Assembly: GCF_020024835.1 (NCBI RefSeq)
Contig: NZ_JAHHTD010000035.1
Coordinates: forward strand, 1-13,497
Direction of reading: 5' to 3'
Length of the DNA: 13,497 bases
Source of the DNA: Campylobacter sp.
GTDB taxonomy: Bacteria > Campylobacterota > Campylobacteria > Campylobacterales > Campylobacteraceae
The first letter of the stretch is position 1. Every line of letters starts with the position of its first letter. A model generated the notes under the pieces. It saw only the letters and a program-made list of their open reading frames with translations. It did no database searches and had not been told where the DNA came from. Made by a program: the position numbers and the translations under genes. Shown piece by piece: positions 1 to 6,362 of this stretch.

Positions 1-248
1 CAAAAATTCCTATAAATTTTTAATTTTGATTTTAAGATTAGATTGTGTTAAGTGTATTAAAAATTTAATGTGAAATATTAAATTTTTTAGAAGCTTAAAG
101 CACTATTTTTAGGTATTTTAAATACAAATTCACATTGTGAAACTCTTGTGAAATAATATGTAGAATTTTAAAGTCTTAAATTAAGCAGAGATTTATATTT
201 ATACTAGCTAAGTAATATATTTTAGATGAGAGTAAATAAGCATAAAGC
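1..248. other. Gene-free A/T-rich spacer left of rpsO
   Basis: No reading frame with a credible start and ribosome site is visible on either strand; ATGs at 69 and 160 meet stops at once. The stretch is very A/T-rich. It contains three TGTGAAA motifs, at about 69-75, 136-142 and 147-153. The last two are direct repeats 11 bases apart, and the middle one is part of an odd palindrome (TTCACATTGTGAA, 129-141). The right end holds the rpsO 3' hairpin. It is probably the space between rpsO and a gene beyond the left edge. Confidence 0.6.
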
Positions 249-260
249 TTATTTATCTCT
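229..260 (-). terminator. Hairpin at the 3' end of rpsO
   Basis: TAAATAAGC (233-241) pairs with GCTTATTTA (247-255) around a five-base loop. Four more pairs (229-232 with 257-260) follow after one bulged base, giving a 13-bp stem. It covers the last codons and the stop of rpsO. On the minus strand the bases that follow are only moderately U-rich, so it could be a weak intrinsic terminator or a 3'-end stabilising hairpin. Confidence 0.45.
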
Positions 261-521
261 TAAATTTAACTCATTAATTAATTTGATATAAGTTTGATAA
301 TCTTTTCTCTTAAGATAAGAGAGTAATCTTTTTCTTTGACCTACGAGTTTTAATAAACCCAAGCGAGATGAAAAATCTTTTTTATAGATTTTTAAGTGTT
401 CTGTTAAATCTGAAATTCTAGTGCTTAAAAGAGCAATTTGAACTTCTGGAGAACCTGTGTCACCATTTTTTCTAGCAAATTTTGCAACAATTTCTGCTTT
501 TTTAGCCGAATCTAAAGCCAT
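249..521 (-). CDS. rpsO: 30S ribosomal protein S15
   Basis: S15 is a primary-binding protein of the small ribosomal subunit; it contacts the central domain of 16S rRNA and helps form the bridge to the 50S subunit. The 90-residue product has the usual family length (89 in E. coli). It shows the hallmark stretches DTGSPEVQIALL (residues 21-32), ISDLTEHLK, and the basic block LGLLKLVGQRKRLLSYLKRKD (about 54-74). The start is fixed by a perfect AGGAGG six bases upstream (527-532). It is transcribed away from rrf2-flhA from a promoter at about 563-568. S15 often controls its own translation through its leader; the leader here would be only about 35 bases and I see no clear S15 target in it. Confidence 0.97.
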   Translation of the reverse strand: MALDSAKKAEIVAKFARKNGDTGSPEVQIALLSTRISDLTEHLKIYKKDFSSRLGLLKLVGQRKRLLSYLKRKDYQTYIKLINELNLRDK

Positions 522-562
522 AATAGACCTCCTGAGCGGTATTTTAATTATTTTGAGTTGTA

Positions 563-568
563 ATTATA
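563..568 (-). promoter_or_regulatory. -10 box of the rpsO promoter
   Basis: On the minus strand a TATAAT lies directly behind a T-run (TTTTTTTATATATAAT context, 563-577). This is the usual vegetative promoter form in Campylobacter, where the -35 box is weak and periodic T-tracts replace it. The transcript would start near 556 and give a leader of about 35 bases before the AGGAGG of rpsO. Confidence 0.6.
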
Positions 569-659
569 TATAAAAAAACAAAAATAAATCTGAAAGTAGT
601 GGAGTTATTTTAAAGATTTAAAATTTTAAAAATTTATAATTTGAAATATGATTTTTTGA

Positions 660-665
660 TATAAT
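660..665 (+). promoter_or_regulatory. -10 box of the rrf2-flhA promoter
   Basis: TATAAT preceded by TTTTTTGA, a good Campylobacter vegetative -10 with an upstream T-tract. Transcription would begin near 672, leaving a 5' leader of about 90 bases before the rrf2 start at 764. No sigma-28- or sigma-54-type promoter was seen here, so flhA appears to be transcribed as an early gene from this vegetative promoter. Confidence 0.6.
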
Positions 666-763
666 ACAACTTGAAATGTCTTAGATAAACTTAAAAATAA
701 CAATTATTTTAGGAAAAAAGTGGCTAGTATTTTAGTTATGCTTAAAAAATGAGGAGGAGCGGT

Positions 764-1168
764 ATGTTATTTACAAAAGCTAGTGAATATGCCTTGTTAT
801 CTTTAATGCATATAGCAAAATCTCAAGATCCTCAAGATGTTGATGCTATGTCAAATGTTTTAGATATTCCAAAGAGTTTTTTAGCAAAAATTTTGCAGGT
901 TTTAGCAAAAGACAATCTTTTAAAATCATTTAAAGGTGCAAAAGGTGGGTTTGTTTTAGTTAAAAATCCCCAAGAATATACCTTAAAAGAAATTGTTAAT
1001 AGTGTAGAAAAAAAATCTACAAATGTTTTTGAATGTAGCAATGGTATATGCCCTTCGCACAAAGGTGATAATTGTAGTTTGATGCCAGTTTTAGTAGAAC
1101 TTCAAAGTAAAATTGATGAATTTTTAATTACTATTACCCTAGATGATATTATGAGAAATAATGGCTAA
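764..1168 (+). CDS. Rrf2-family transcription regulator with a three-cysteine cluster
   Basis: A winged-helix DNA-binding protein of the Rrf2 family (relatives of IscR and NsrR), 134 residues. The N-terminus (LFTKASEYALLSLMHIAK) and the recognition-helix/wing region (IPKSFLAKILQVLAKDNLL, then KGAKGGFVL, about 35-65) are typical. Three cysteines, C91, C96 and C104 (C-X4-C-X7-C), sit where IscR/NsrR-type members bind an iron-sulfur cluster, so it may sense redox, iron or nitric oxide; that is inference. I chose the ATG at 764. An in-frame ATG at 749 would translate the ribosome site GAGGAGG itself (751-757) into an unlikely MRRSG extension. The gene overlaps flhA by 8 bases, which implies coupled translation. 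Confidence 0.9.
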   Translation: MLFTKASEYALLSLMHIAKSQDPQDVDAMSNVLDIPKSFLAKILQVLAKDNLLKSFKGAKGGFVLVKNPQEYTLKEIVNSVEKKSTNVFECSNGICPSHKGDNCSLMPVLVELQSKIDEFLITITLDDIMRNNG

Positions 1169-3320
1169 AAAAAATATAATTAGCTTAGTTCTACCTTGGG
1201 TAGCACCACTTATTGCTCCAATTGTTAAAGTTAAGAGCTTAACTATCGTTGCCATAATAATTGCAATTTTAGCAATTATTATAGTTCCTTTGCCAAGTTT
1301 AATTTTAGATTTTTTTCTTGCCTTAAGTATTGCAATTTCTGTTTTGATTATATTGATATCTTTATATATACCTAAACCAACAGATTTAACAACTTTTCCT
1401 ACTATGCTTTTAATCATTACACTTTTTAGACTTTCATTAAATATAGCAACTACGCGTATGATTTTGAGTGAAGGACATCAAGGTCCTGCAGTTGTGAGTG
1501 ATATTATTGCTAGTTTTGGAGAATTTGTTGTAGGCGGAAATTATGTCATTGGCGTCGTTGTGTTTTGTATATTAGTTTTGATCAATTTTATGGTTGTAAC
1601 TAAGGGTAGTACTAGGGTTTCTGAAGTTCAAGCTAGATTTACCCTTGATGCAATGCCAGGAAAACAAATGGCAATTGATGCAGATTTGAATGCAGGTTTA
1701 ATTGATGAAAAAACAGCACGAGAAAGACGACAAGAAATTATAGCAGAGGCAAATTTTTATGGAGCAATGGATGGTTCTTCTAAATTTATAAAAGGGGACG
1801 CTGTTGCTGGAATTATCATTACAATAGTCAATCTTATCGGTGGATTTATGATAGGATATTTTCAACATGATATGGATCTTAAGCAGTGTGCTTCTACTTA
1901 TACTATTTTAACCATAGGTGATGGATTGGTGTCTCAAATTCCTGGACTTATTACTTCAACTGCGACTGCAATCATCATTACTCGTGCTAGTAAAGATGAA
2001 GAAAATTTTGCTGAAGGTTCTATTAATCAGTTATTGGGTGAGTATAAAACCTTGCTTATTGTTGGTTTTATATTATTTATCTTTGCATTAGTTCCTGGTT
2101 TGCCACATTTATCTTTAGGTTTTATGGCTTTAGTATTTTTGGGACTTGGTTTTGTAATTAAACAAGTTCAAGAAGGTAAAATTCATTTTGATACTTCGAT
2201 CAAGAAGAAAAATCAAGAAAATCAAGAAAAAGAAGAAGCAAAGCCTAAAAAAAGAAGTGAAGAAGAAATTTTGAAAGAAGAAGAAAATAAAATTGCTGAT
2301 ATTTTAAAATTAGAAATTTTAGAATTAGAATTGGGTTATGGTTTAATTAAGTTGGCTGAAAGTGAATTAACTGAGCGTATAAGATCAACAAGACGCAATA
2401 TCGCTCAAAGCCTTGGATTTTTAATGCCAAAAATTAGAATTCGAGATAATTTACAATTAAAACCAAACGAATATACTTTTAAGCTAAAGGGTGTTGGTAT
2501 TGCTAGTGCTGAAATTTATCCAGATAAGTATTTAGCTATGGATAGTGGTTTTATCACTGAACCTATAGAAGGAATAGCTACTAAAGAACCAGCTTTTAAT
2601 TCTGATGCTCTTTGGATAGATGCTTCTTTAAAAGATGAAGCAACTTTAAATGGTTATATAGTTATTGATCCTGCAAGTGTAATTTCAACGCATATGAGTG
2701 AGCTTATTAAAGCTAACGCTGCTGAGCTTTTAACTAAACAAGAAGTCCAAAATTTACTTGATAAAATTAAAAATGATTATCCTATTGTGGTAGATGATTC
2801 TTTAAAAGTTGCAAGTATTAGTTTAATTCAAAAAGTATTAAAAGCTTTACTTAAAGAGCATATTCCAATTAAAGATATGCTTACAATTCTTGAATCAATT
2901 AGTGATATTGCTGAAGTTAGTAAAAGCTTAGATATGATCATAGAGCACGTTAGAGCATCTTTAGCTAGAGTGATTACAAATTTATATGTAGATGAAAAAG
3001 GAAATATAAGTTTTTATATTTTTGATGCAGCAACAGCAGCAAAATTGATGGAGCATGTGCAGTTTAAAGATGGAACTTATCATTTAATGATAAATGTAGC
3101 ACAAACTGGAGCCTTGGTTGAAGCTTTAAAAGCTGAGCTTGCAAATGTAGCTAATACTAGAATAAAACCTTTCTTGCTTTGTGTTGAGCCACAACTTAGG
3201 AAATTTATTGCCGATATTTGTTCAAATTTTGGTATCAATATTACTGTGCTTAGTTTTGCAGAGATTGCTGAAAATACAAAATTTGAAACAGAAGGTATTA
3301 TAAAAGTTGATGATTTATAA
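1161..3320 (+). CDS. flhA: Flagellar type III export gate protein FlhA
   Basis: FlhA forms the ring-shaped export gate of the flagellar type III secretion apparatus and couples proton flow to export of rod, hook and filament subunits. The 719-residue product has a membrane half (helices in residues 27-70, 82-100, 118-147, 213-233, 297-335) and a cytosolic half from about 380. The FHIPEP-family signature lies at about 152-180 (ARFTLDAMPGKQMAIDADLN), followed by EANFYGAMDG with a conserved acidic residue near D204. Between the halves (about 345-378) is a very charged Lys/Glu linker. The cytosolic part includes the family's ALWI region and ends near LSFAEIAENTKFETEG. The start overlaps the end of rrf2 by 8 bases. 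In Campylobacter FlhA is also needed to switch on the sigma-54 flagellar genes (known for the genus). Confidence 0.97.
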   Translation: MAKKNIISLVLPWVAPLIAPIVKVKSLTIVAIIIAILAIIIVPLPSLILDFFLALSIAISVLIILISLYIPKPTDLTTFPTMLLIITLFRLSLNIATTRMILSEGHQGPAVVSDIIASFGEFVVGGNYVIGVVVFCILVLINFMVVTKGSTRVSEVQARFTLDAMPGKQMAIDADLNAGLIDEKTARERRQEIIAEANFYGAMDGSSKFIKGDAVAGIIITIVNLIGGFMIGYFQHDMDLKQCASTYTILTIGDGLVSQIPGLITSTATAIIITRASKDEENFAEGSINQLLGEYKTLLIVGFILFIFALVPGLPHLSLGFMALVFLGLGFVIKQVQEGKIHFDTSIKKKNQENQEKEEAKPKKRSEEEILKEEENKIADILKLEILELELGYGLIKLAESELTERIRSTRRNIAQSLGFLMPKIRIRDNLQLKPNEYTFKLKGVGIASAEIYPDKYLAMDSGFITEPIEGIATKEPAFNSDALWIDASLKDEATLNGYIVIDPASVISTHMSELIKANAAELLTKQEVQNLLDKIKNDYPIVVDDSLKVASISLIQKVLKALLKEHIPIKDMLTILESISDIAEVSKSLDMIIEHVRASLARVITNLYVDEKGNISFYIFDAATAAKLMEHVQFKDGTYHLMINVAQTGALVEALKAELANVANTRIKPFLLCVEPQLRKFIADICSNFGINITVLSFAEIAENTKFETEGIIKVDDL

Positions 3321-3329
3321 GGATAAAAT

Positions 3330-4379
3330 ATGAAAATTTATCATCTTTCACATACGGATTTAGATGGTTATGCTTGTCAGTATGTGGTAAATTTTTATTT
3401 TAAAAATTGTTTTTTTTATAATTCAAATTATGGAAAAGAAATTAGTGAAAATTTGAATGTAATTTTTAAAAATATTGAAGAAGATTTAAAAAATAACCCA
3501 AGCGAAGAATTTGTTATATTGATCACTGATTTGAATTTGAATTTAAACCAGTGTGAAGAGCTTCAAAAGCTTATTGATGGTAAAAAAATTAAGCTTTTGC
3601 TTTTAGATCATCATCAAAGTGGTCTAGAGTGTGCTTTAAAATATCCTTGGTATTTTTTAGATGATAAAAGATGTGCAACTAAAATAGTTTATGATTTTTT
3701 TTCTAGGTGTTATGGAAAAAACGATACTTTGGGTGATTTTGTTGATGTTGTTAATGCAGTTGATATTTGGCTTAGTGAAGATAAAAATTTTGAATTAGGT
3801 AAAGTTTTATTAGGTATGGTTGCGTCTGCAAAAGAGATTAATAGAGTGATGTTTATAAGTGAAAATATTGATTATATTTTTTATCTTTTTAATCAATCGC
3901 AAAAATATATTAAGAAAGAAAATTCTCATATTATTTTAGATAATGAGTTGCATAGTCTAAAAAAGTCTTTTTTTATAAAAAATAATGATGATACTTTGAG
4001 TAATTTAATCTCTAAATTTATAGTGGAAAGGCTAAATTTTAATAAAGATAAATTTAGTGTATTTTATGGAGGAAAAAAAGGCTTATTAACTTCAAATATA
4101 GGAAATACTTCAGTTATTGGAAATGATTTTTTAAAACAAAATTCTGATTTTGATTTTTTTGTTGATATAAGCTCTAGAAAAACATTGAGTTTTAGGGCAA
4201 ATAATAAATTCGATGTTAGTTTAATGGCAAAAAATTTAGTTAATGGTGGGGGGCATAAAAATGCGAGTGGAGGATTTTTTTCAACTTATAAAGATAGTTC
4301 AAATTATGATTTGATTAAAGCTCAATTTAATGATTTAATTAAAAATAAAGAATTAAAGGAAGCAAATGAAAATAAATGA
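3330..4379 (+). CDS. DHH/DHHA1 phosphoesterase, NrnB-like oligoribonuclease
   Basis: 349 residues of the DHH phosphoesterase superfamily, which hydrolyses short RNAs, pAp-type nucleotides or cyclic dinucleotide products using two metal ions. Visible motifs: motif I H8-T-D10-L-D12-G, motif II D67 (VILITDLN), motif III D93-H94-H95 (LLLLDHHQ), motif IV D145 (NAVDIW), and the DHHA1 substrate-binding motif GGGH (306-309, NGGGHKNASGG). All expected metal ligands are present, so it should be active. The opening SHTDLDG is most like NrnB/YngD nanoRNases. Epsilonproteobacteria generally lack Orn, so a nanoRNase role is reasonable but inferred. It begins 9 bases after flhA with an AAGGAT site (3320-3325), so it is cotranscribed. 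GGGH is coded by a run of six G. Confidence 0.85.
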   Translation: MKIYHLSHTDLDGYACQYVVNFYFKNCFFYNSNYGKEISENLNVIFKNIEEDLKNNPSEEFVILITDLNLNLNQCEELQKLIDGKKIKLLLLDHHQSGLECALKYPWYFLDDKRCATKIVYDFFSRCYGKNDTLGDFVDVVNAVDIWLSEDKNFELGKVLLGMVASAKEINRVMFISENIDYIFYLFNQSQKYIKKENSHIILDNELHSLKKSFFIKNNDDTLSNLISKFIVERLNFNKDKFSVFYGGKKGLLTSNIGNTSVIGNDFLKQNSDFDFFVDISSRKTLSFRANNKFDVSLMAKNLVNGGGHKNASGGFFSTYKDSSNYDLIKAQFNDLIKNKELKEANENK

Positions 4380-4602
4380 TAATATTAAAGAGGAAATACA
4401 AGAATTGCAATATGAGTTGAGTATAGTGTTAGAAGCTATGCTTTTGTATGCTGGAGTTAAAAGAGAGAAAATAGAAAAAGCAATAGAATGTTATATTGAT
4501 TGTATTGACGATGTTTGTTCTAAGAGCACAAAAGAAGGTGTTGATGAAATTTTAGAGGTAGTAAAATATCTTAAAAATCACCATAGTGATTTATTTGTAT
4601 GA
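4366..4602 (+). CDS. Uncharacterised 78-residue helical protein
   Basis: I do not recognise a family. The small protein is acidic and predicted almost wholly helical: an amphipathic helix at about 5-28 (IKEEIQELQYELSIVLEAML), a basic joint (VKREKIEKAI), a helix with two closely spaced cysteines (C42 and C46, ECYIDCIDDVC) plus C51, and a last helix rich in Glu/Val/Lys. There is no signal peptide or membrane segment, so it should be cytoplasmic. It starts 14 bases inside the end of the DHH gene behind AAGGAAG (4357-4363) and overlaps the next gene by ATGA, so it is translationally coupled to both. The good ribosome site and ordered coupling argue for a real gene. C42, C46 and C51 could bind a metal, but no known motif matches. 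Confidence 0.75.
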   Translation: MKINDNIKEEIQELQYELSIVLEAMLLYAGVKREKIEKAIECYIDCIDDVCSKSTKEGVDEILEVVKYLKNHHSDLFV

Positions 4603-5228
4603 AATATTTAATTTTATTTTTAATAGTGTTTTATACCTATGCAGATATTTATGACACGCTAAATGAATTTGCATATAATAAAAAAAATTCTTCAAATATT
4701 CAGGCTAAAAATGTTTTGTTGATTGAGTTAATGCAAGATAATAAATCTTGTGTTGATATAATTTTAAATAAAAATAAGACTTATATTTTAAATAAATATG
4801 ACGTTTGCAATAATATTGATGAAGATGCTTTAAAAAGATATCTTAATACAGACTTTGTAAATTTATATTTTAAAGATTTAACATTTATAAGAAAAGAAAT
4901 TGCAGATATAAAAAATATTATGCGTGAAATTATGATTTATTATACTTTAAATCAAAATTTTCCTAAAAATATAGAAAAACTAAGTAAAAGTAAAAAAATC
5001 GATACCTTAAATTTAAATCCAAATACTGGTGGTCAAATTTTTTATAAGATAAATGATCAAACTTGCGTGATATTTGATTTATTTATCGATGAAAATTTAC
5101 TAGCAAATTTTTATGTAATAGGTATTGAAAATCTAGACAAGCAATGCTTAGAATTAATATCATCTCCAGAATTTCAGGATCTATCTTTTACAAAAAAAGG
5201 AATGAAAAAATATAGATTAAAAAACTAA
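4599..5228 (+). CDS. Secreted four-cysteine protein of unknown function
   Basis: 209 residues. The N-terminus is a short signal peptide (MKYLILFLIVFYTYA, probable cleavage after A15), so the mature protein should be periplasmic. It has four cysteines (C51, C70, C156, C183), an even number that fits two disulfides. Residues 95-165 resemble the soluble part of pilin-like proteins: a helix with IMREIMIYYTLNQNFPKNI, then a loop NPNTGG and beta-strands. However, the N-terminus lacks a prepilin peptidase site, so it is not a standard pilin. The end (KKGMKKYRLKN) is basic. It overlaps the 78-aa gene by 4 bases (ATGA) and is the last gene of the flhA operon. Function unknown; an envelope role is inferred only from the signal peptide. 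Confidence 0.75.
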   Translation: MKYLILFLIVFYTYADIYDTLNEFAYNKKNSSNIQAKNVLLIELMQDNKSCVDIILNKNKTYILNKYDVCNNIDEDALKRYLNTDFVNLYFKDLTFIRKEIADIKNIMREIMIYYTLNQNFPKNIEKLSKSKKIDTLNLNPNTGGQIFYKINDQTCVIFDLFIDENLLANFYVIGIENLDKQCLELISSPEFQDLSFTKKGMKKYRLKN

Positions 5229-5232
5229 TCTA
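5200..5232 (-). terminator. Intrinsic terminator of the 43-aa gene
   Basis: TAGATTA (5213-5219) and TAATCTA (5226-5232) form a 7-bp stem with a six-base loop. Read on the minus strand the stem is followed by TATTTTTTC, a proper U-tract. The stem is A/T-rich and weak. It covers the stop codon of the 43-aa gene and overlaps the end of the plus-strand secreted-protein gene, where the reading direction lacks a U-tract. Confidence 0.45.
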
Positions 5233-5348
5233 AAAAGTTTAATATAATAAAATCTAAAAATTCTATTCATAGTCATCTTTTTCTTTTCTATATTTGAAAA
5301 GACATAGATATTAAGATCTTGTTTTTCTCTTAATGTTAAATTTTTCAT
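5217..5348 (-). CDS. Putative 43-residue basic protein
   Basis: Minus-strand frame from ATG at 5348 to TAA at 5217. The product begins MKNLTLREKQDLNIYVF and ends with a basic, aromatic tail (RIFRFYYIKLFRLVF). Support for a real gene: a TATAAT at 5387-5382, an AAGG site (at about 5358-5361) nine bases before the ATG, and a terminator-like hairpin with a U-tract at the stop codon. It converges on the preceding operon, overlapping it by 12 bases. From memory, C. jejuni has a very small gene (Cj0878) in the same place and orientation; I cannot verify this here. No known domain. The tail could bind nucleic acid or a membrane surface (inference). Confidence 0.5.
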   Translation of the reverse strand: MKNLTLREKQDLNIYVFSNIEKKKMTMNRIFRFYYIKLFRLVF

Positions 5349-5381
5349 CAAATTAAACCTTATTTAAATATTGCTAATGAC

Positions 5382-5387
5382 ATTATA
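5382..5387 (-). promoter_or_regulatory. -10 box of the 43-aa gene
   Basis: TATAAT read on the minus strand, with A/T-rich DNA upstream but no -35 box. Transcription would start near 5375, about 27 bases before the ATG. No other gene lies on this strand that it could serve. Confidence 0.45.
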
Positions 5388-5438
5388 GTATTTTAACTTT
5401 TAAAAAAGCTGAAGTGTATATTTCTATTTATATAAAAT

Positions 5439-5470
5439 AACTAAATAAAGTTTAGTTGTATAAACTAAAG
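5439..5470. promoter_or_regulatory. Alternating half-sites resembling an HspR (HAIR) operator
   Basis: AACTAAA (5439-5445), TTTAGTT (5451-5457) and AACTAAA (5463-5469) alternate in orientation with an exact 12-base period. The right pair can be written TTTAGT-N7-ACTAAAG (5451-5470). The HspR operator HAIR is CTTGAGT-N7-ACTCAAG, so the spacer length is the same and the right half differs at one base of seven; the left half (GTTTAGT from 5450) differs at two. It lies about 65-95 bases upstream of the expected heat-shock operon start. HspR acts with HrcA on this operon in related epsilonproteobacteria. Identification as an HspR site is inference; the repeat itself is plain. Confidence 0.45.
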
Positions 5471-5499
5471 TATTTTAAATATTTTTATTTAAAAATACC

Positions 5500-5528
5500 T
5501 TGACATTGTAATACTAAATGTGTATAAT
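5500..5528 (+). promoter_or_regulatory. Consensus sigma-70 promoter of hrcA-grpE-dnaK
   Basis: TTGACA at 5500-5505 and TATAAT at 5523-5528 with a 17-base spacer, a perfect match to the vegetative consensus. Most Campylobacter promoters lack a -35 box, so this one should be intrinsically very strong and depend on repression for control. The transcription start would be near 5535, inside the CIRCE element. Confidence 0.85.
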
Positions 5529-5533
5529 AACAC

Positions 5534-5560
5534 TTAGCACTCTAAAATATTGAGTGCTAA
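5534..5560. promoter_or_regulatory. CIRCE operator (HrcA binding site)
   Basis: TTAGCACTC-N9-GAGTGCTAA, a perfect 9-bp inverted repeat with the canonical nine-base spacer. It begins six bases after the -10 box, so HrcA bound here would block the promoter, and the element would form a hairpin at the 5' end of the mRNA. Since hrcA is the first gene of the operon, this is autoregulation: free HrcA is limited by chaperone availability and stress relieves repression. Confidence 0.97.
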
Positions 5561-5579
5561 TTTAAAATCAAGGTTAGTT

Positions 5580-6362
5580 GTGAATTCTTACAATAAGAAA
5601 GATTTAATTTTAAAAACTATTATTGAAACTTATTTAGATAACAATATGCCAGTTGCTTCTAACGGATTAAACGATAAGGTTAGTATCCCAGCTTCTACCA
5701 TAAGAGTTTATTTTAAAAAATTGAGTGATGAGGGAATTTTAACTCAATTACATATTAGTGGTGGAAGAATTCCTACTACTAAAGCTATGGAAACTTATTG
5801 GAGAAATTCGATATTTGAGGAAAGTTTGATTATAAAAGATATCCCGTTATTGAAATTTTTGTTAGATAAGTTTGAAATTTATGCTCTAGTTTATGGAGGA
5901 GATGAGTTGGTTTTAAATGAAATAAATGTAGTCAATGATAGATTTATCATACTTGATTTTAAATATAATGAATTGGTTTTAAAATTTAGTCAAGATACAT
6001 TTTTGTTTGTTCAAAGATTGATTGGACTTGAATTAAAAGATATAGAAAATTTAGCATTTAGAGTAAATTTTGAAGAATTGCTAGAAAAGATTATTATGCT
6101 TAAACAAGCAATGATTTATTATAGATATAATGAAAGCAGGGCTTATCAAATTTACCAAAATGACAATTTTATTAAGCTTTTATCTCCAAAAATTGGTTTT
6201 TATTTTGATGAAAAATTAAAATTTGAACCTTTGTTTGAAAAAGGCTTTATGGGATTGAAATTTAAGAGTATATTTTTAGGAAAAGAGTCTAATATAATTT
6301 TTGCTGGAAGTGTATATTCTGATTTTAAAACTATGTTAAATATCATAAAGGAGGCCGCATGA
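5580..6362 (+). CDS. hrcA: Heat-shock repressor HrcA (GTG start)
   Basis: HrcA represses chaperone operons by binding CIRCE. The product, 260 residues from the chosen start, opens with a winged helix-turn-helix (KKDLILKTIIETYLDNNMP, then STIRVYFKKLSDEGILTQ and ISGGRIPTT, about residues 5-75). The remainder is a diverged ligand/dimer domain; it is shorter than the 340-residue Bacillus form but in line with epsilonproteobacterial HrcA as I recall it. I chose GTG at 5580 because AAGG (5570-5573) lies six bases before it. The longer frame from TTG at 5550 would start inside the CIRCE element and has no ribosome site. The 3' end overlaps grpE by ATGA. Confidence 0.92.
   Translation: MNSYNKKDLILKTIIETYLDNNMPVASNGLNDKVSIPASTIRVYFKKLSDEGILTQLHISGGRIPTTKAMETYWRNSIFEESLIIKDIPLLKFLLDKFEIYALVYGGDELVLNEINVVNDRFIILDFKYNELVLKFSQDTFLFVQRLIGLELKDIENLAFRVNFEELLEKIIMLKQAMIYYRYNESRAYQIYQNDNFIKLLSPKIGFYFDEKLKFEPLFEKGFMGLKFKSIFLGKESNIIFAGSVYSDFKTMLNIIKEAA

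Noticed and set aside
738..752. Four-codon frame (ATG to TGA) in the rrf2 leader
   Set aside because: It has no ribosome site, and such short frames are common by chance in A/T-rich DNA.
749..763. Five-residue N-terminal extension of the Rrf2 gene from ATG 749
   Set aside because: It would translate the GAGGAGG ribosome site; the ATG at 764 gives the typical family N-terminus.
832..1062. Minus-strand open frame of 76 codons opposite the Rrf2 gene
   Set aside because: It is antisense to a gene with clear family motifs and lacks a ribosome site. The same applies to the minus-strand frames opposite flhA (1139-1417), hrcA/grpE (6200-6593), dnaK (7035-8413), pdxJ (11008-11226) and the permease (12886-13107).
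4248..4253. Run of six G inside the DHH phosphoesterase gene, like a phase-variable tract
   Set aside because: It encodes the conserved GGGH motif and is shorter than the G-tracts of about eight or more that usually switch genes in Campylobacter.
5550..5579. Upstream extension of hrcA from a TTG at 5550
   Set aside because: The TTG lies within the CIRCE element with no ribosome site; GTG at 5580 has AAGG at the right distance and matches the usual start of the family.
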